The notes: generated from the sequence alone by a model not told the origin. Counted from the first letter of the stretch, positions 26,337-35,997 are shown. The stretch: DNA of 64,000 bases from Nostoc sp. CHAB 5834 (GCA_020829485.1 JAIVFU010000006.1:86242-150241), one strand, 5' to 3'. Numbers and translations are program-made.

Positions 26337-28016
26337 ATGCTTAATATGAGTTTTGCACTCCCTACTTTGACCGTTAGCCAGATGTTTGGGCAAAAGACAA
26401 TTCGACCGCTTACTGCTGCTACCCTGTGTGGCATTACTTTCATTAAAGATAGATTGATTGCCATTGACAGTATTAAAGGGCATCTACTAGAAATTGATCC
26501 TACCTCTGACAACAGCAAAATTCTTAATCCCCATCAAGTTAAAGAATTTACTGATGTCACTGGTCTAGCTGCGTGGGAAGATACCCTGTGGGTGAGCCGA
26601 GAAAATAGTGTTTACTTGTGCAATCTCAATGCTTTGGCTCTGGAACATTTTGTAACATTGCCTTATCCGGCTGACGGCGTTGCTGTTTGGGAAACAACAG
26701 TTTATGTCAGCTGCCAAAGGCTAGGCTACATTCTGATTTATGACCGTGAAACGCGAAAAGAGATTACCAGGTTTTATGCCCCAGGCGTTGGGATAGAGAA
26801 TTTAGCAGTCACCCAGGAAATGCTGTGGATTTGCGATCGCACCGAGCAATCAGTTTACGCGATGGATAGGGCTACAGGAGAACTTCTATTTAGTGTCCTG
26901 ACACCCTTTGAATGCCCCACAGGCATAGCAATCCATAAAAATGCCGAAACAGACAAAGAAAGTATTTACATCGCCTACGCCTCAGAGGAGGCTTATATTC
27001 GGGATAATCCCAATGCTGATCCGAGTCATGAGCTAACATTCCGCGATCGCACTTTTATTCACCCTCTGTATTATCATTACGATCCAGATAAGCGCTACGC
27101 CCTCTCTAATGGCTATCTGATTGAAATGTCTTATGCTGAGGAAATTGCTCCCTTAGACGAGGTTTCTTTACCTGATCTGGAATGGCGCATCGCCTTACCA
27201 TCGGAAACTGAGCGGCAAAAGGTGAAACACGTTGAACCCATTGGTATACCTTTTACCGAAGAAGTGGTACAAGGGCAACGTGTAGCAGTCTTTAAATTTG
27301 ATTCTCTTGCCCCAGGTGAACGACATATATTTGGCTGGAAAGCACTTTTGGAAGTTCGCGGTATTAAGTATCGCATCACACCCAGAGATGTGGAAGATAT
27401 ACCTGAACTATCCCCAGAACTAGAAACACGCTACCTAGTGGATGACGACGATTTAGCAATGGATACTACCATTGTTCGCCGTGCCGCCAGAGAAGCGATT
27501 GGTTCTGAAACCAATGTGCTGCGGAAAATGCACAGCATCCGTAACTACGTCTATGATCAGTTATCCTACGGTATTAAACCTTACATTGACACGCCAGATA
27601 CAGTTTTAGAACGGGGCGTTGGTTCTTGTGGCGAATATGTCGGCGTTTTACTTGCCCTATCCCGTTTAAATGGCATCCCCTGCCGCACCGTAGGTAGGTA
27701 TAAATGCCCTGCCCATAGTGACTTACTAGGAGTGCCGCTACAACCCGACTTTAATCATGTTTGGTTGGAGTTCTATGTCCCGAATTTTGGTTGGTTGCCA
27801 ATGGAATCAAATCCTGATGATATAGGTGAAGGTGGCCCTTATCCGACGCGCTTTTTTATGGGCTTGTGCTGGTATCACATTGAAATTGGTAAAGGTATCA
27901 CCTTTGAAACCGTGACAAGTCAAGGTGAGCGGCTAACTAAAGAAGATATCCCCATTGGCGATTTGGCGATAAATCATATCAGGTTCACAATTCTTAAAGA
28001 ATTGCCGCCTTTTTAA
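26337..28016 (+). CDS. Transglutaminase-like protein with N-terminal beta-propeller-like region
   Basis: Protein of about 560 residues. The N-terminal 260 residues show repeated short strand patterns (DRLIAIDSIKGHLLEID, DTLWVSRENSVYLCN, TVYVSCQRLGYILIYD), as in NHL/SMP-30-type propellers. The C-terminal part is a transglutaminase-like cysteine peptidase domain: catalytic Cys in GVGSCGEYVGVLLALSRLNG, His in FNHVWLEFYV and Asp in MESNPDD. Possible starts are TTG 26301, ATG 26337 and ATG 26346; 26337 is a compromise. A strong terminator follows. Confidence 0.82.
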   Translation: MLNMSFALPTLTVSQMFGQKTIRPLTAATLCGITFIKDRLIAIDSIKGHLLEIDPTSDNSKILNPHQVKEFTDVTGLAAWEDTLWVSRENSVYLCNLNALALEHFVTLPYPADGVAVWETTVYVSCQRLGYILIYDRETRKEITRFYAPGVGIENLAVTQEMLWICDRTEQSVYAMDRATGELLFSVLTPFECPTGIAIHKNAETDKESIYIAYASEEAYIRDNPNADPSHELTFRDRTFIHPLYYHYDPDKRYALSNGYLIEMSYAEEIAPLDEVSLPDLEWRIALPSETERQKVKHVEPIGIPFTEEVVQGQRVAVFKFDSLAPGERHIFGWKALLEVRGIKYRITPRDVEDIPELSPELETRYLVDDDDLAMDTTIVRRAAREAIGSETNVLRKMHSIRNYVYDQLSYGIKPYIDTPDTVLERGVGSCGEYVGVLLALSRLNGIPCRTVGRYKCPAHSDLLGVPLQPDFNHVWLEFYVPNFGWLPMESNPDDIGEGGPYPTRFFMGLCWYHIEIGKGITFETVTSQGERLTKEDIPIGDLAINHIRFTILKELPPF

Positions 28017-28095
28017 ATTTCTTCGATTTATTTACCCAAATTATGCTTTTTAATTAGCTCCTGTTTCTCAGGATTATTGAGTCAGTCTTCTAGAG

Positions 28096-28123
28096 CCTCA
28101 GCGATATAATCGCTGAGGTTTTT
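28096..28123 (+). terminator. Rho-independent terminator
   Basis: Perfect 10-bp arms CCTCAGCGAT and ATCGCTGAGG with a 3-nt loop, followed by TTTTT. It lies 80 bp after the transglutaminase-like gene and points the same way. Confidence 0.88.
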
Positions 28124-28206
28124 ATCTGCTTTTTAGGCTATGTTGATTTAGTGGTTTTTCTTATTCATCAACCATGAAGACAACATTTTAGATTCAGACT
28201 AAGGGT

Positions 28207-29595
28207 ATGAATGATTGCAAATTTCTCAATGGCTCCTCTAACAAACAATATACGCAGCAGCAAAACTTCTCGCTAGCTTTTCTGCTGCGGATGATCAACG
28301 GTATATCTGACCCAATTTTTCTCAAAAACGACCAACATCAGTGGATACTACTTAACGATGCCTTTTGTAATTTCATTGGGCATAACCGAGAAGAACTAAT
28401 TGGCAAGTCTGACTATGATGTTTTTTCCAAAGCGGAAGCTGATGTGTTTTGGGAAAAAGATGAACTGGTTTTCACTACAGGGATAACTCATGAAAACGAG
28501 GAATTATTTACAGATTCCGATGGCGCAACACACTGTATCCTGACCAAAAAATATTTGTTTAAGGATGATTTAGGTAATCGTTTCTTAGTTGGGATTATTC
28601 GTGATTTAACAGAGCAAAAGCAGGTAGAAGCTGCCCTGCGCCGTAGTAATGGTGTGCTTAAACAAGCGGAAGCAGACCTACGACAGCAAACACAAGAATT
28701 AGAAACAGCATTATCTAAACTACAAAATACCCAAATTCAGTTAATTCAAAGCGAAAAAATGTCCAGTTTGGGTCAACTAGTTGCAGGTGTGGCACATGAA
28801 ATCAACAACCCAGTTAGCTTTATTTACGGCAATATTAGCCCAGCTGATGAATACACCAAAAGTTTATTTTCACTGTTAGAACTCTACCAAAAATATTATC
28901 CCCAACCAGTCAAGGCAATTCACGAGTTTGCAAATCTGATTGAACTAGACTTCTTAAGGTCAGACTTACCCAAATTATTCCAATCGATGATGATAGGAGC
29001 AGAGCGGATTCGAGAGATTGTGCTTTCCCTGCGGACTTTCTCGCGCTTAGATGAAGCTGAAATGAAACGGGTTGATATCCATGAGGGAATTGATAGTACG
29101 ATGATGATTATCCAAAGCCGCCTCAAGGCTACTAACCAGCGCCCGAAAATTGAGGTGATCAAAGAATATGGCAACCTCCCCTTGATTGAATGTTATGCTG
29201 GGCAGTTAAACCAAGTATTTATGAATATTTTAGTGAATGCGATCGATGCTTTAGAAGATTCATCGGTTACAGGTCGGTGGTCAGCAAAAAAACGACTAAT
29301 AACAGATAATCCCCGAATTTATATTCGCACCAAATTACTAACACCAAATCAAGTCACAATTGGCATTGCTGACAACGGACTCGGAATACCAGAAAATGTT
29401 AAAAAGCAACTATTTAATCCCTTTTTTACGACCAAGCCCGTTGGAAAAGGTACGGGTATGGGGCTAGCTATTAGTCACCAAATTATCACAGAAAAACATG
29501 GCGGCTCTTTAGAATGCATTTCGCAACCAGGAGTTGGTGCTGAGTTTATCATTCGCATTCCCCTCATTCAACAACGTCAAATTTCTAACCCCTGA
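28207..29595 (+). CDS. PAS-domain sensor histidine kinase
   Basis: Soluble hybrid-free sensor kinase of 462 residues. A PAS domain (about 22-135: NGISDPIFLKNDQHQWILLND) is followed by a coiled coil (about 140-185), then a HisKA-like domain with His197 in VAGVAHEINNPVSF. The ATPase domain has the N box QVFMNILVNAIDAL, G1 IADNGLGIPE, an F box NPFFTTKPVGKGTGMGL and the G2 region. No membrane segment was seen, so the signal is cytoplasmic. No response regulator is adjacent. The gene ends 11 bp inside the convergent nuclease gene. Confidence 0.93.
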   Translation: MNDCKFLNGSSNKQYTQQQNFSLAFLLRMINGISDPIFLKNDQHQWILLNDAFCNFIGHNREELIGKSDYDVFSKAEADVFWEKDELVFTTGITHENEELFTDSDGATHCILTKKYLFKDDLGNRFLVGIIRDLTEQKQVEAALRRSNGVLKQAEADLRQQTQELETALSKLQNTQIQLIQSEKMSSLGQLVAGVAHEINNPVSFIYGNISPADEYTKSLFSLLELYQKYYPQPVKAIHEFANLIELDFLRSDLPKLFQSMMIGAERIREIVLSLRTFSRLDEAEMKRVDIHEGIDSTMMIIQSRLKATNQRPKIEVIKEYGNLPLIECYAGQLNQVFMNILVNAIDALEDSSVTGRWSAKKRLITDNPRIYIRTKLLTPNQVTIGIADNGLGIPENVKKQLFNPFFTTKPVGKGTGMGLAISHQIITEKHGGSLECISQPGVGAEFIIRIPLIQQRQISNP

Positions 29596-30445
29596 TATTA
29601 ACTCTTAAACTTGGCAGTGGATATGATTGATGCTGCTTAAAATTGGCAAACTCACAGATGGAGTTAAATGGACAAAAGCGACAGTGAGAGCCAGGATTAG
29701 GAGGGAAAATTTTACTGAAATTAGTAGTTTCTTCCTGATATTTTTGCAAATCGTGCTGGTGCTTGTGGGCAATATTAGCTAACTCAAATTTTAAGTATTC
29801 TAATTCACTATTATTGATGCTAATTAACTCAGATTTTTTACATATTTCCAAATTATAAAATGATGCAACAGCTTCTCGTCCAGGGTAAAGATAACGAGCA
29901 GCTACTAAGTAAACTAATGCCTGTCGTCTGTCAAAAGCCGATTTACCAGTTTTAAAATCTAAAATATGTAATGTGCGATCGCTCTCAATGAAAACGCAGT
30001 CCATAGCCGCATATAAGCGAAAGCAATAATCTTCTTGTTCAACTACTATCGGTTTAGGAAAGCCTTCATCACCCGGAGTTAATTGGATAATATCTTTATC
30101 CAAAAGCAACGGCGCATCATGATATTTTTTCAGAATTTGCAGCACGCGTTGCTGGACTTGATCGCTTGAGTTGCCTAATTTAAGTAGCTGTGCAACTCTT
30201 TCTACACCATCGGCTTGCTTTAACAGATGCCTGTGATGATGAAACTCATAAATGCCTTTTTGGGCGAGTATGCCAATGCGCTGGGGTGCGGTGGCTTGCC
30301 CTAAAAGCGCTTTGACTTGTGGTTCGTGTTGCCGTGCTTTGATAAACCCCCGTCTCATCTGGCAATGCCAGCGTTCTTGCCCGGTTGCTGGGGCAACTAG
30401 AGACCAAAGGTGATAACTGGCAAAAGGTCGATCGGGGGTTGACAT
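29585..30445 (-). CDS. RecB-like PD-(D/E)XK nuclease with C-terminal Cys cluster
   Basis: Predicted nuclease of 286 residues. The core shows AMDCVFIESDRTLHILDFKTGKS, i.e. Asp followed by LDFKTGK, the PD-(D/E)XK lysine motif of RecB/AddB/Cas4 enzymes, then RRQALVYLVAARYLYP. The C-terminus has CRFCPFNSICEF; with an upstream Cys (about residue 201 in EICKKSEL) this could bind a 4Fe-4S cluster as in AddB and Cas4. No cas or add genes are near. It converges on the histidine kinase with an 11-bp overlap. Confidence 0.8.
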   Translation of the reverse strand: MSTPDRPFASYHLWSLVAPATGQERWHCQMRRGFIKARQHEPQVKALLGQATAPQRIGILAQKGIYEFHHHRHLLKQADGVERVAQLLKLGNSSDQVQQRVLQILKKYHDAPLLLDKDIIQLTPGDEGFPKPIVVEQEDYCFRLYAAMDCVFIESDRTLHILDFKTGKSAFDRRQALVYLVAARYLYPGREAVASFYNLEICKKSELISINNSELEYLKFELANIAHKHQHDLQKYQEETTNFSKIFPPNPGSHCRFCPFNSICEFANFKQHQSYPLPSLRVNIRG

Positions 30446-30591
30446 TGCTCAGAAACAGTGAGAGAAAATACGGTGGAGAGAAGTTTAAGCTAAGGCTTCC
30501 TTAGAAAAGAACTTCGGAGAATACTTGCTGCTACACACGCTTTGCGGGAAGCTTGAATAGTACTGATAATGTACGGGAGCAAGTGGCAAAA

Positions 30592-32007
30592 ATGTCCAGC
30601 AAGATAAAATTTGGCACCGATGGATGGCGAGGAATTATTGCCGATGACTTTACTTTTCCCAATGTGCGGAAAGTAACAAGGGCAATCGCCACTTATTTAG
30701 AAACAGCCTACACAAAAGATAGACCAGTACTTATTGCCTACGATACTCGTTTTTTAGCTGACCAGTTTGCTCAGACAGCGGCGCAAGTACTTGCAGACTT
30801 AGGTTGGACTGTAAAAGTTACTGATCGGGATTGCCCCACACCAGTAATTGCCTACAACGCCCGTCACCTAAATTCCGCTGGGGCGTTAATGTTTACTGCT
30901 AGTCATAATCCAGCACCCTACTGTGGAATTAAATATATACCCGATTATGCTGGGCCTGCCACTCCAGAGATTACTGATACTATTGTGGCAAATATAGAAA
31001 GTGCATCTGATGAGTTGCCTGGAAGCAACCCGTCAGGTTCAATTTCAATTTTCGATCCGAAACCTGATTACCTGCAATTTATCTACACCCTACTTGATGT
31101 AGAAAAGATTAAAAGCGCTAATTTAAAGGTAAAGTACGATGCTCTGTATTCTACCTCTCGCGGCTATTTAGATGAAGTTTTGCTTCATTGTGGCGTTCAG
31201 CTAGAAAGTTTCCACGATTGGCGGGATGTTTTATTTGGGGGTGGAATGCCAGAACCCAAAGGAGAACAATTAGTTGAGTTAGTGGAAGCAGTAGTTCGCG
31301 ATCAAGCCGATTTGGGCTTGGCGACGGATGGAGATAGCGATCGCTTTGGTATCGTTGATGAACAAGGAACTGTCCTGACTCCGAATACTGTGCTGTTGGT
31401 TCTAGCACGTCATTTAATCAAAAACAAAGGTAAAACAGGCGCTATAGTCCGCACTGTGGCGACAACCCACCTGCTGGATAATTTTGCTGCTAAAAATGGG
31501 CTGCAAATTTACGAAACACCAGTCGGTTTTAAATACATCGGCGAAAAAATGCGCGAAACTGCCGTGTTAATCGGTGGAGAAGAATCAGGTGGTTTGAGTA
31601 TTATTGGGCATATTCCCGAAAAAGACGGGGTATTAGCCGATATGCTGGTGGCAGAAGCGATCGCTTATGAAGGCAAACCCTTAAGCCAACTTGTTAAAGA
31701 AGCGATCGCCGAAGCCGATGGCCCACTTTACAACAAGCGCTTAGATTTGCACCTCACAGAGGCGCACAAAATCGCCGTCATCGACTCTTTTACTAAAAAT
31801 CCACCTACAGAGGTAGCAGGAATTAAAGTCAAGGAAGTCGGGCGTAAAGACGGTATTAAGCTGTATTTAGAAGAAGGTAGCTGGGTTTTACTGCGTCCTT
31901 CTGGTACAGAACCACTGGTGCGCGTCTACCTAGAAACTCACACTCCCGAAAAACTCACCCAAATCGCCCAAGAGTTAGAGAGTGTCATTGCTAAACTAGA
32001 GGGATAA
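30592..32007 (+). CDS. Phosphoglucomutase/phosphomannomutase family protein
   Basis: Alpha-D-phosphohexomutase of 471 residues, moving phosphate between C1 and C6 of glucose or mannose. KIKFGTDGWRGIIADDFT opens the fold; the phosphoserine loop is TASHNPAPYCGIK, the metal loop DGDSDRFG, the sugar loop GGEESGG and the phosphate-binding loop RPSGTEPLVRVY. The ATG at 30592 was chosen because family proteins begin there; a TTG at 30553 would add 13 residues. A GGGAG lies upstream of the ATG. Stop codon is followed by a heptamer repeat array. Confidence 0.93.
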   Translation: MSSKIKFGTDGWRGIIADDFTFPNVRKVTRAIATYLETAYTKDRPVLIAYDTRFLADQFAQTAAQVLADLGWTVKVTDRDCPTPVIAYNARHLNSAGALMFTASHNPAPYCGIKYIPDYAGPATPEITDTIVANIESASDELPGSNPSGSISIFDPKPDYLQFIYTLLDVEKIKSANLKVKYDALYSTSRGYLDEVLLHCGVQLESFHDWRDVLFGGGMPEPKGEQLVELVEAVVRDQADLGLATDGDSDRFGIVDEQGTVLTPNTVLLVLARHLIKNKGKTGAIVRTVATTHLLDNFAAKNGLQIYETPVGFKYIGEKMRETAVLIGGEESGGLSIIGHIPEKDGVLADMLVAEAIAYEGKPLSQLVKEAIAEADGPLYNKRLDLHLTEAHKIAVIDSFTKNPPTEVAGIKVKEVGRKDGIKLYLEEGSWVLLRPSGTEPLVRVYLETHTPEKLTQIAQELESVIAKLEG

Positions 32008-32160
32008 GAATTAGGAGTTAGGAGTTAAGAGTTAGGAGCTAGGAGTTAAGAGTTAAGAGTTGTAAATTAACAATTTTTAACTTCTAACTCCTATTCACAG
32101 TTATGAGTTATGAGTTCTAAATTAATAACTCCTAACTTCTCACTCCTAACTCCTAACCTT
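32008..32160. repeat. Tandem TTAGGAG/TTAAGAG heptamer array, with an inverted arm
   Basis: Tandem heptamers (GAGTTAG, GAGTTAA) run from the pgm stop to about 32060, and CTCCTAACTTC-type inverted copies occupy about 32080-32160. The two arms could fold into a long imperfect hairpin between the two genes. Confidence 0.7.
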
Positions 32161-32183
32161 TAGCTTTTAACTTCGCTCAAAAT

Positions 32184-32459
32184 ATGAAAATCGCTCCTTT
32201 TTTGACATCTTTAGTTTTAGCGGTTTGGGTAATAGCGATCGCAATTATTTCAGTCCAAAATGCCACACCCGTATCGTTAAAATTCTTAACATTCCAATCC
32301 ATTCAGATACCAATGGGTTTAGTGCTAGCTTTTAGTGCCTGTGTAGGGTTAATTGGCATGGCGCTGCTGCAACCTCTCTGGGGACTTGCTGGCATTGGGC
32401 AGCGTAATTCTCGACTAGAAGAGGATGCCGAATTTTTTGTTGATGATGAAGATTTTTGA
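32184..32459 (+). CDS. LapA-family (DUF1049) small membrane protein
   Basis: Small inner-membrane protein of 91 residues with two hydrophobic helices (about 5-25 and 42-64) and the family pattern AIAIISVQNATPVSLKFLTF. LapA-type proteins are involved in envelope lipopolysaccharide assembly in enterobacteria; the cyanobacterial role is not known. It ends with an acidic tail. It may be co-transcribed with the hexomutase gene through the repeat. Confidence 0.85.
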   Translation: MKIAPFLTSLVLAVWVIAIAIISVQNATPVSLKFLTFQSIQIPMGLVLAFSACVGLIGMALLQPLWGLAGIGQRNSRLEEDAEFFVDDEDF

Positions 32460-32620
32460 GGTTTGAATAGCTGTGCAGTTTGAACCTCACACCACTAAAA
32501 GTAGCGTGATTCCTGCTTCACAGACAATTGCTTGAGTTGCCTCAAGTCTTACACCATCTCCACAGGCGTTTTAAAAGTCTCTGGCGCACCGACAGCGACT
32601 TTTAAACAATTACCTAAATA

Positions 32621-33047
32621 GTAGGACTTACGCATTGACAAGAAATACCAAATATATATTAAGGTTAAAAACCATATCTTTTGTAAGGGCACAGCAATGC
32701 TCATACGTGTCAACTTAACGTGAAAGCCATGTCGAGACGTGATATTCAGTTCTCTGGCTTCCCATCACTCACCGCGTCACCCCACCCTAACCCTCCCCGA
32801 TGCATTGGGGAGGGAACTGGATTTCTTTTTCCCCCCAATGCATCGGGGGGATTAAGGGGGGTAAAACGCCTGTGGGACATGCATTTTTGCTTAAGTTGAC
32901 ACCAATGAGCAATGCTGTGCCTCTACAGCATGGTCTATTTGCGTAGTTTACCGCCGTAGGCATCGCAGGATAATTAAGAAAAGCCTGAAAACTTCCTATT
33001 TTAAGTAATGTACATCACGATGTATTTGTACAGTGCGTAAATCCTAC
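32621..33047. mobile_element. Three-layer nested MITE-like element
   Basis: Three sets of inverted ends lie inside each other. Outer: GTAGGACTTACGCA (from 32621) and TGCGTAAATCCTAC (to 33047). Middle: GGCACAGCAATGCTCAT (32688-32704) and ATGAGCAATGCTGTGCC (32905-32921), one mismatch. Inner: GTGTCAACTTAA (32707-32718) and TTAAGTTGACAC (32891-32902), perfect. The core is a CCCTAACCCTCCCC palindromic repeat also present at 42425-42735. The outer end matches the MITE at 7341. Confidence 0.75.
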
Positions 33048-33083
33048 AGTCATCAGTCATCAGTCATCAGTCATCAGTCATCA
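33047..33083. repeat. Tandem CAGTCAT heptamers
   Basis: Five perfect CAGTCAT units plus two bases, directly abutting the right end of the nested element. Confidence 0.9.
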
Positions 33084-33201
33084 AGTGTATTATTTAACCC
33101 CGTTGAAATCCCTACCAATCAACGGTTTTTTTAATTAACTTGCTCATCAGGGCGCGATCGCGTCAAAATAAGAGTTAAAGACGCTGTAACCTAACTTAAC
33201 A

Positions 33202-34452
33202 ATGGCACTGCTTGAGCAAATCTCCCCTCAACCTACACCGCCAGACTTGCGGGGATATGAATATGATTTGGTAATTGTCGGCGGTGGGATTATTGGGTTA
33301 ACTCTAGCCTCTGCTTTAAAAGATTCTGGCTTGAGTGTCTTGCTGATTGAAGCGAAAGTCGCATCAGCAGCCATAGCTAAAGGGCAAGCTTATGCAGTTC
33401 ATCAGCTTTCGGCGCTAATTTACCAAGGAATTGGAGTTTGGGACAAAATGTTGCCTCAAATCGCCAAATATTGCCGAGTTCGTCTTTCTGATGCCGATTA
33501 TCCCAATGTGGTTGAATTTACCACAAATGATATAGATACAGCAGAATTGGGTTATGTGGCGGAACACCAAGCGCTATTGCAGCCTTTGCAAGAGTTTGTC
33601 CAAGATTGTGCAAATGTGACTTATCTGTGTCCGGCTGAAGTGGTAAATACGCAATACCAGCAGGATATAGTAGCGATAGATATTAAAGTTGCCGATCAGT
33701 TATACTCAGTTCGCAGCAAATTACTGATAGCAGCAGATGGGGCGCGATCGCCAATTCGGCAAGCTGCTGGGATCAAAACCTCTGGCTGGAAATATTGGCA
33801 GTCTTGCATCGTGGCATTTGTCAAACCAGAAAAGCCCCACAATAACACCGCTTACGAAAGATTTTGGTCTAGCGGCCCCTTTGCGATTTTACCTTTACCG
33901 GGGAACCGTTGCCGCATTGTATGGACAGCCCCCCATGAAGAAGCAAAAGCTTTATGTGACTTAGATGATGAGCAATTTTTAAGAGAACTTACCCGTCGCT
34001 ACGGCGATCAGATGGGGAAATTGGAATTACTAGGCGATCGCTTTGTATTCCAGGTACAACTCATGCAAAGCGATCGCTATGTTCTCCCCCGACTGGCATT
34101 AATTGGTGATGCGGCGCACAATTGCCATCCTGTGGGCGGACAAGGTTTAAATCTGGGGATTCGGGATGCAGCAGCTTTGGCGCAAGTAATCCAAACAGCG
34201 CACCAAGCAGGTAAAGATATTGGCGACATTCAAATTTTGAAAAGTTATGAACACTGGCGCAAGCTGGAAAACCTGACGATTTTAGGTTTCACCGATTTGT
34301 TAGATCGGATGTTTTCTAATAACTTTTTACCTGTGGTAGTGGTGCGTCGCCTGGGTTTATGGTTTTTACAGCGAGTCCCTGTATTAAAGGTGTTTATGCT
34401 GAAGTTGATGATTGGGTTGAAGGGGCGGACTCCAGAATTGGCAAAACGATAA
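33202..34452 (+). CDS. FAD-dependent UbiH-type monooxygenase
   Basis: Flavin-dependent aromatic hydroxylase of 416 residues. The dinucleotide fold is LVIVGGGIIGLTLASALKDSG; the FAD ribityl motif is LIGDAAHNCHPVGGQGLNLGIRDA; the middle ADGARSPIRQAAG is the family DG motif. UbiH/COQ6 relatives hydroxylate quinone rings; in cyanobacteria a role in plastoquinone, phylloquinone or other prenyl-quinone metabolism is possible but not shown here. The C-terminal amphipathic region (RLGLWFLQRVPVLKVFML) may touch the membrane. Confidence 0.88.
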   Translation: MALLEQISPQPTPPDLRGYEYDLVIVGGGIIGLTLASALKDSGLSVLLIEAKVASAAIAKGQAYAVHQLSALIYQGIGVWDKMLPQIAKYCRVRLSDADYPNVVEFTTNDIDTAELGYVAEHQALLQPLQEFVQDCANVTYLCPAEVVNTQYQQDIVAIDIKVADQLYSVRSKLLIAADGARSPIRQAAGIKTSGWKYWQSCIVAFVKPEKPHNNTAYERFWSSGPFAILPLPGNRCRIVWTAPHEEAKALCDLDDEQFLRELTRRYGDQMGKLELLGDRFVFQVQLMQSDRYVLPRLALIGDAAHNCHPVGGQGLNLGIRDAAALAQVIQTAHQAGKDIGDIQILKSYEHWRKLENLTILGFTDLLDRMFSNNFLPVVVVRRLGLWFLQRVPVLKVFMLKLMIGLKGRTPELAKR

Positions 34453-34462
34453 GGTTTAAAGG

Positions 34463-35083
34463 CTACACCACAGCAGCTTGAAAAATCTGATTTGGGGTAA
34501 GATTCAATTCGGGAAAAGTTTGGGAAATAATGCGATCGCTATCTCGAAACTTACTTATCTGATATTCTCCGTCAACCAAGTTACAAACGGAGATTGTCGG
34601 CTGTTTGGGATTGCCGATAAAATTACGCCCACCCAAGGCAGCATAATCGACAATCCAGTATTCTGGGATACCCATCTCTTCATAGTCAGCATACTTCAAG
34701 TAATAATCGTCTCGCCAGTTAGTTGATACAACCTCAATTGCCAAAGGGATCGATGCACCCAAACTAACGGTAGATTGTTTTTGCCATAATTTTTCATTTG
34801 CCAGATTTGCACGATTTAGCACTAACACATCTGGTAAGTAACCAGAATCTTTTTCAGGAGGTCTAACTATAGCTTGGTTGGGGATACTGTAAGGCAGGTT
34901 TAATCGGTCAATTGAAGCACTAAGCTTTATCGTCAAAAATCCTTTAACATCTTCGTGTTCCCCTACCGGTTGCGCCATTTCAACAATTTCTCCTTTATGT
35001 AGTTCGTAGCGGACTCTTCGATTTTCGGGTAGCCAATCGACAAATTCCTCAAAGGTTACTAGCTTGGGTATGGCTTGAGTCAT
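34463..35083 (-). CDS. Uma2-family putative restriction endonuclease
   Basis: Uma2 protein of 206 residues with a PD-(D/E)XK-like fold. TFEEFVDWLPENRRVRYELHKGEIVEM opens it; the core LPDVLVLNRANL and IPLAIEVVSTNWRDDYYLKYADYEEMGIPEYWIVDY holds the Asp, Glu and Lys of the active site. Uma2 genes are highly amplified in cyanobacteria and their role is unclear. It converges on the monooxygenase gene with 10 bp between them. Confidence 0.9.
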   Translation of the reverse strand: MTQAIPKLVTFEEFVDWLPENRRVRYELHKGEIVEMAQPVGEHEDVKGFLTIKLSASIDRLNLPYSIPNQAIVRPPEKDSGYLPDVLVLNRANLANEKLWQKQSTVSLGASIPLAIEVVSTNWRDDYYLKYADYEEMGIPEYWIVDYAALGGRNFIGNPKQPTISVCNLVDGEYQISKFRDSDRIISQTFPELNLTPNQIFQAAVV

Positions 35084-35227
35084 GGCTTTTGAGAGTTACT
35101 GCTTTGAAAATATTATCTCTAATCTAGGGGACTTCGGACAGCTTTTTCACCACGAAAAACGCGCTTATATTGGGAGTGCCGCATTTGCTATATCGGCGAC
35201 TCCATTTGTTATTTCGCAGCGATCGCA

Positions 35228-35410
35228 TAAGTAAGTCGGTAAGAATAAATCAAACTAGATTAAGTAATGTAAAAAATCTTGAGATTAGTTTGTAGTGAGG
35301 GCTTCAGCCCTCAAAATAGGACTAAAGTCCTCTCTACGAGACGCTGCGCGTAGCTTGCTTCCCGCAGGGGTACACTACAAACCTTGAATTATTCACGCCG
35401 TTCTACTTAG
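35228..35410. mobile_element. MITE-like element, copy C (TAAGTAAGTCGG family)
   Basis: About 183 bp, from TAAGTAAGTCGGTAAG to CGCCGTTCTACTTAG, nearly identical to copy B at 12329. The high match suggests recent movement. Confidence 0.75.
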
Positions 35411-35422
35411 TAGTATTTTGGA

Positions 35423-35462
35423 AGCAATGCCTATGGCGGGCTACGCCTACGCTAGTTATTCG
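35423..35462. repeat. Nostoc GCGGGCTACGCCTACGC repeat
   Basis: AATGCCTATGGCGGGCTACG followed by CCTACGCTAGTTATTC. The same unit, with matching flank (GCTAAATTTT-like), lies at about 37545-37590 and a coding copy lies at 38733. Confidence 0.65.
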
Positions 35463-35523
35463 GCCAAATTTTATTCAATATAATCTTTGATTTGCTTGAA
35501 ATTGAAAGACAGAGGAAAAAACA

Positions 35524-35592
35524 ATGTCTCCCAAGTTAGCTCAACTAATTCAACAAGCAGAAAATCTTTCAGCAGAGGAACTGCTAGGATAA
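35524..35592 (+). pseudogene. Truncated antitoxin-like fragment
   Basis: A 22-codon frame starts MSPKLAQLIQQAENLSAEEL and then stops. This is the opening style of small antitoxins of cyanobacterial toxin-antitoxin pairs, but the rest is missing. It sits 30 bp before the DUF433 gene. It may be a remnant of an older gene replaced by that pair. Confidence 0.4.
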
Positions 35593-35622
35593 TATACAAT
35601 CAATTTTCAAGGATCTGAGGGT

Positions 35623-35997
35623 ATGACTCTAGGATCAACTGAACAAACAGCCATAATCCGTACAGAGCGCGGATTGACGATCGCAGGCACTCGCATTACC
35701 ATTTATGACGTGATGGATCATCTCGTAGCAGGACGACCACCAGAATTAGTCTTGAATTGGCTTCCATTGACAAAAAAGCAACTGGAGTCGGCTCTATCCT
35801 ACGTTGAGACGAATCGGACTGAGGTTGAAGCTGAGTATCAAGAAGTTTTGAAAACAGCAGAAGAAATCCGGCAGTATTGGGAAGAACAGAACCGAGATCG
35901 CCTTACTCAGATTGCTGCGATACCGCCTAAGCCCGGTCAAGAAGCTCTATGGAAAAAACTCCAAGCGCAGAAAGCTAAACATGCAGTGGAGTCATGA
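35623..35997 (+). CDS. DUF433 protein, probable antitoxin
   Basis: Protein of 124 residues with a DUF433 domain: TERGLTIAGTRITIYDVMDHLVAGRPPELVLNWLPLTKKQLESALSYVE, a winged-helix-type DNA-binding fold (quoted in short: IAGTRITIYDVM). DUF433 proteins usually precede a PIN-like DUF5615 gene, as here, where the two overlap by 4 bp (ATGA). An antitoxin and autorepressor role is inferred from that pairing. Confidence 0.82.
   Translation: MTLGSTEQTAIIRTERGLTIAGTRITIYDVMDHLVAGRPPELVLNWLPLTKKQLESALSYVETNRTEVEAEYQEVLKTAEEIRQYWEEQNRDRLTQIAAIPPKPGQEALWKKLQAQKAKHAVES

Larger units (their letters stand above)
32460..33201. other. Intergenic region filled by a three-layer nested repeat
   Basis: No gene is supported. 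32621-33047 is a nested element (separate entry), followed at once by a CAGTCAT heptamer array. About 150 bp remain before the monooxygenase gene for its promoter; a HIP1-like GCGCGATCGCG lies there. Confidence 0.6.
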
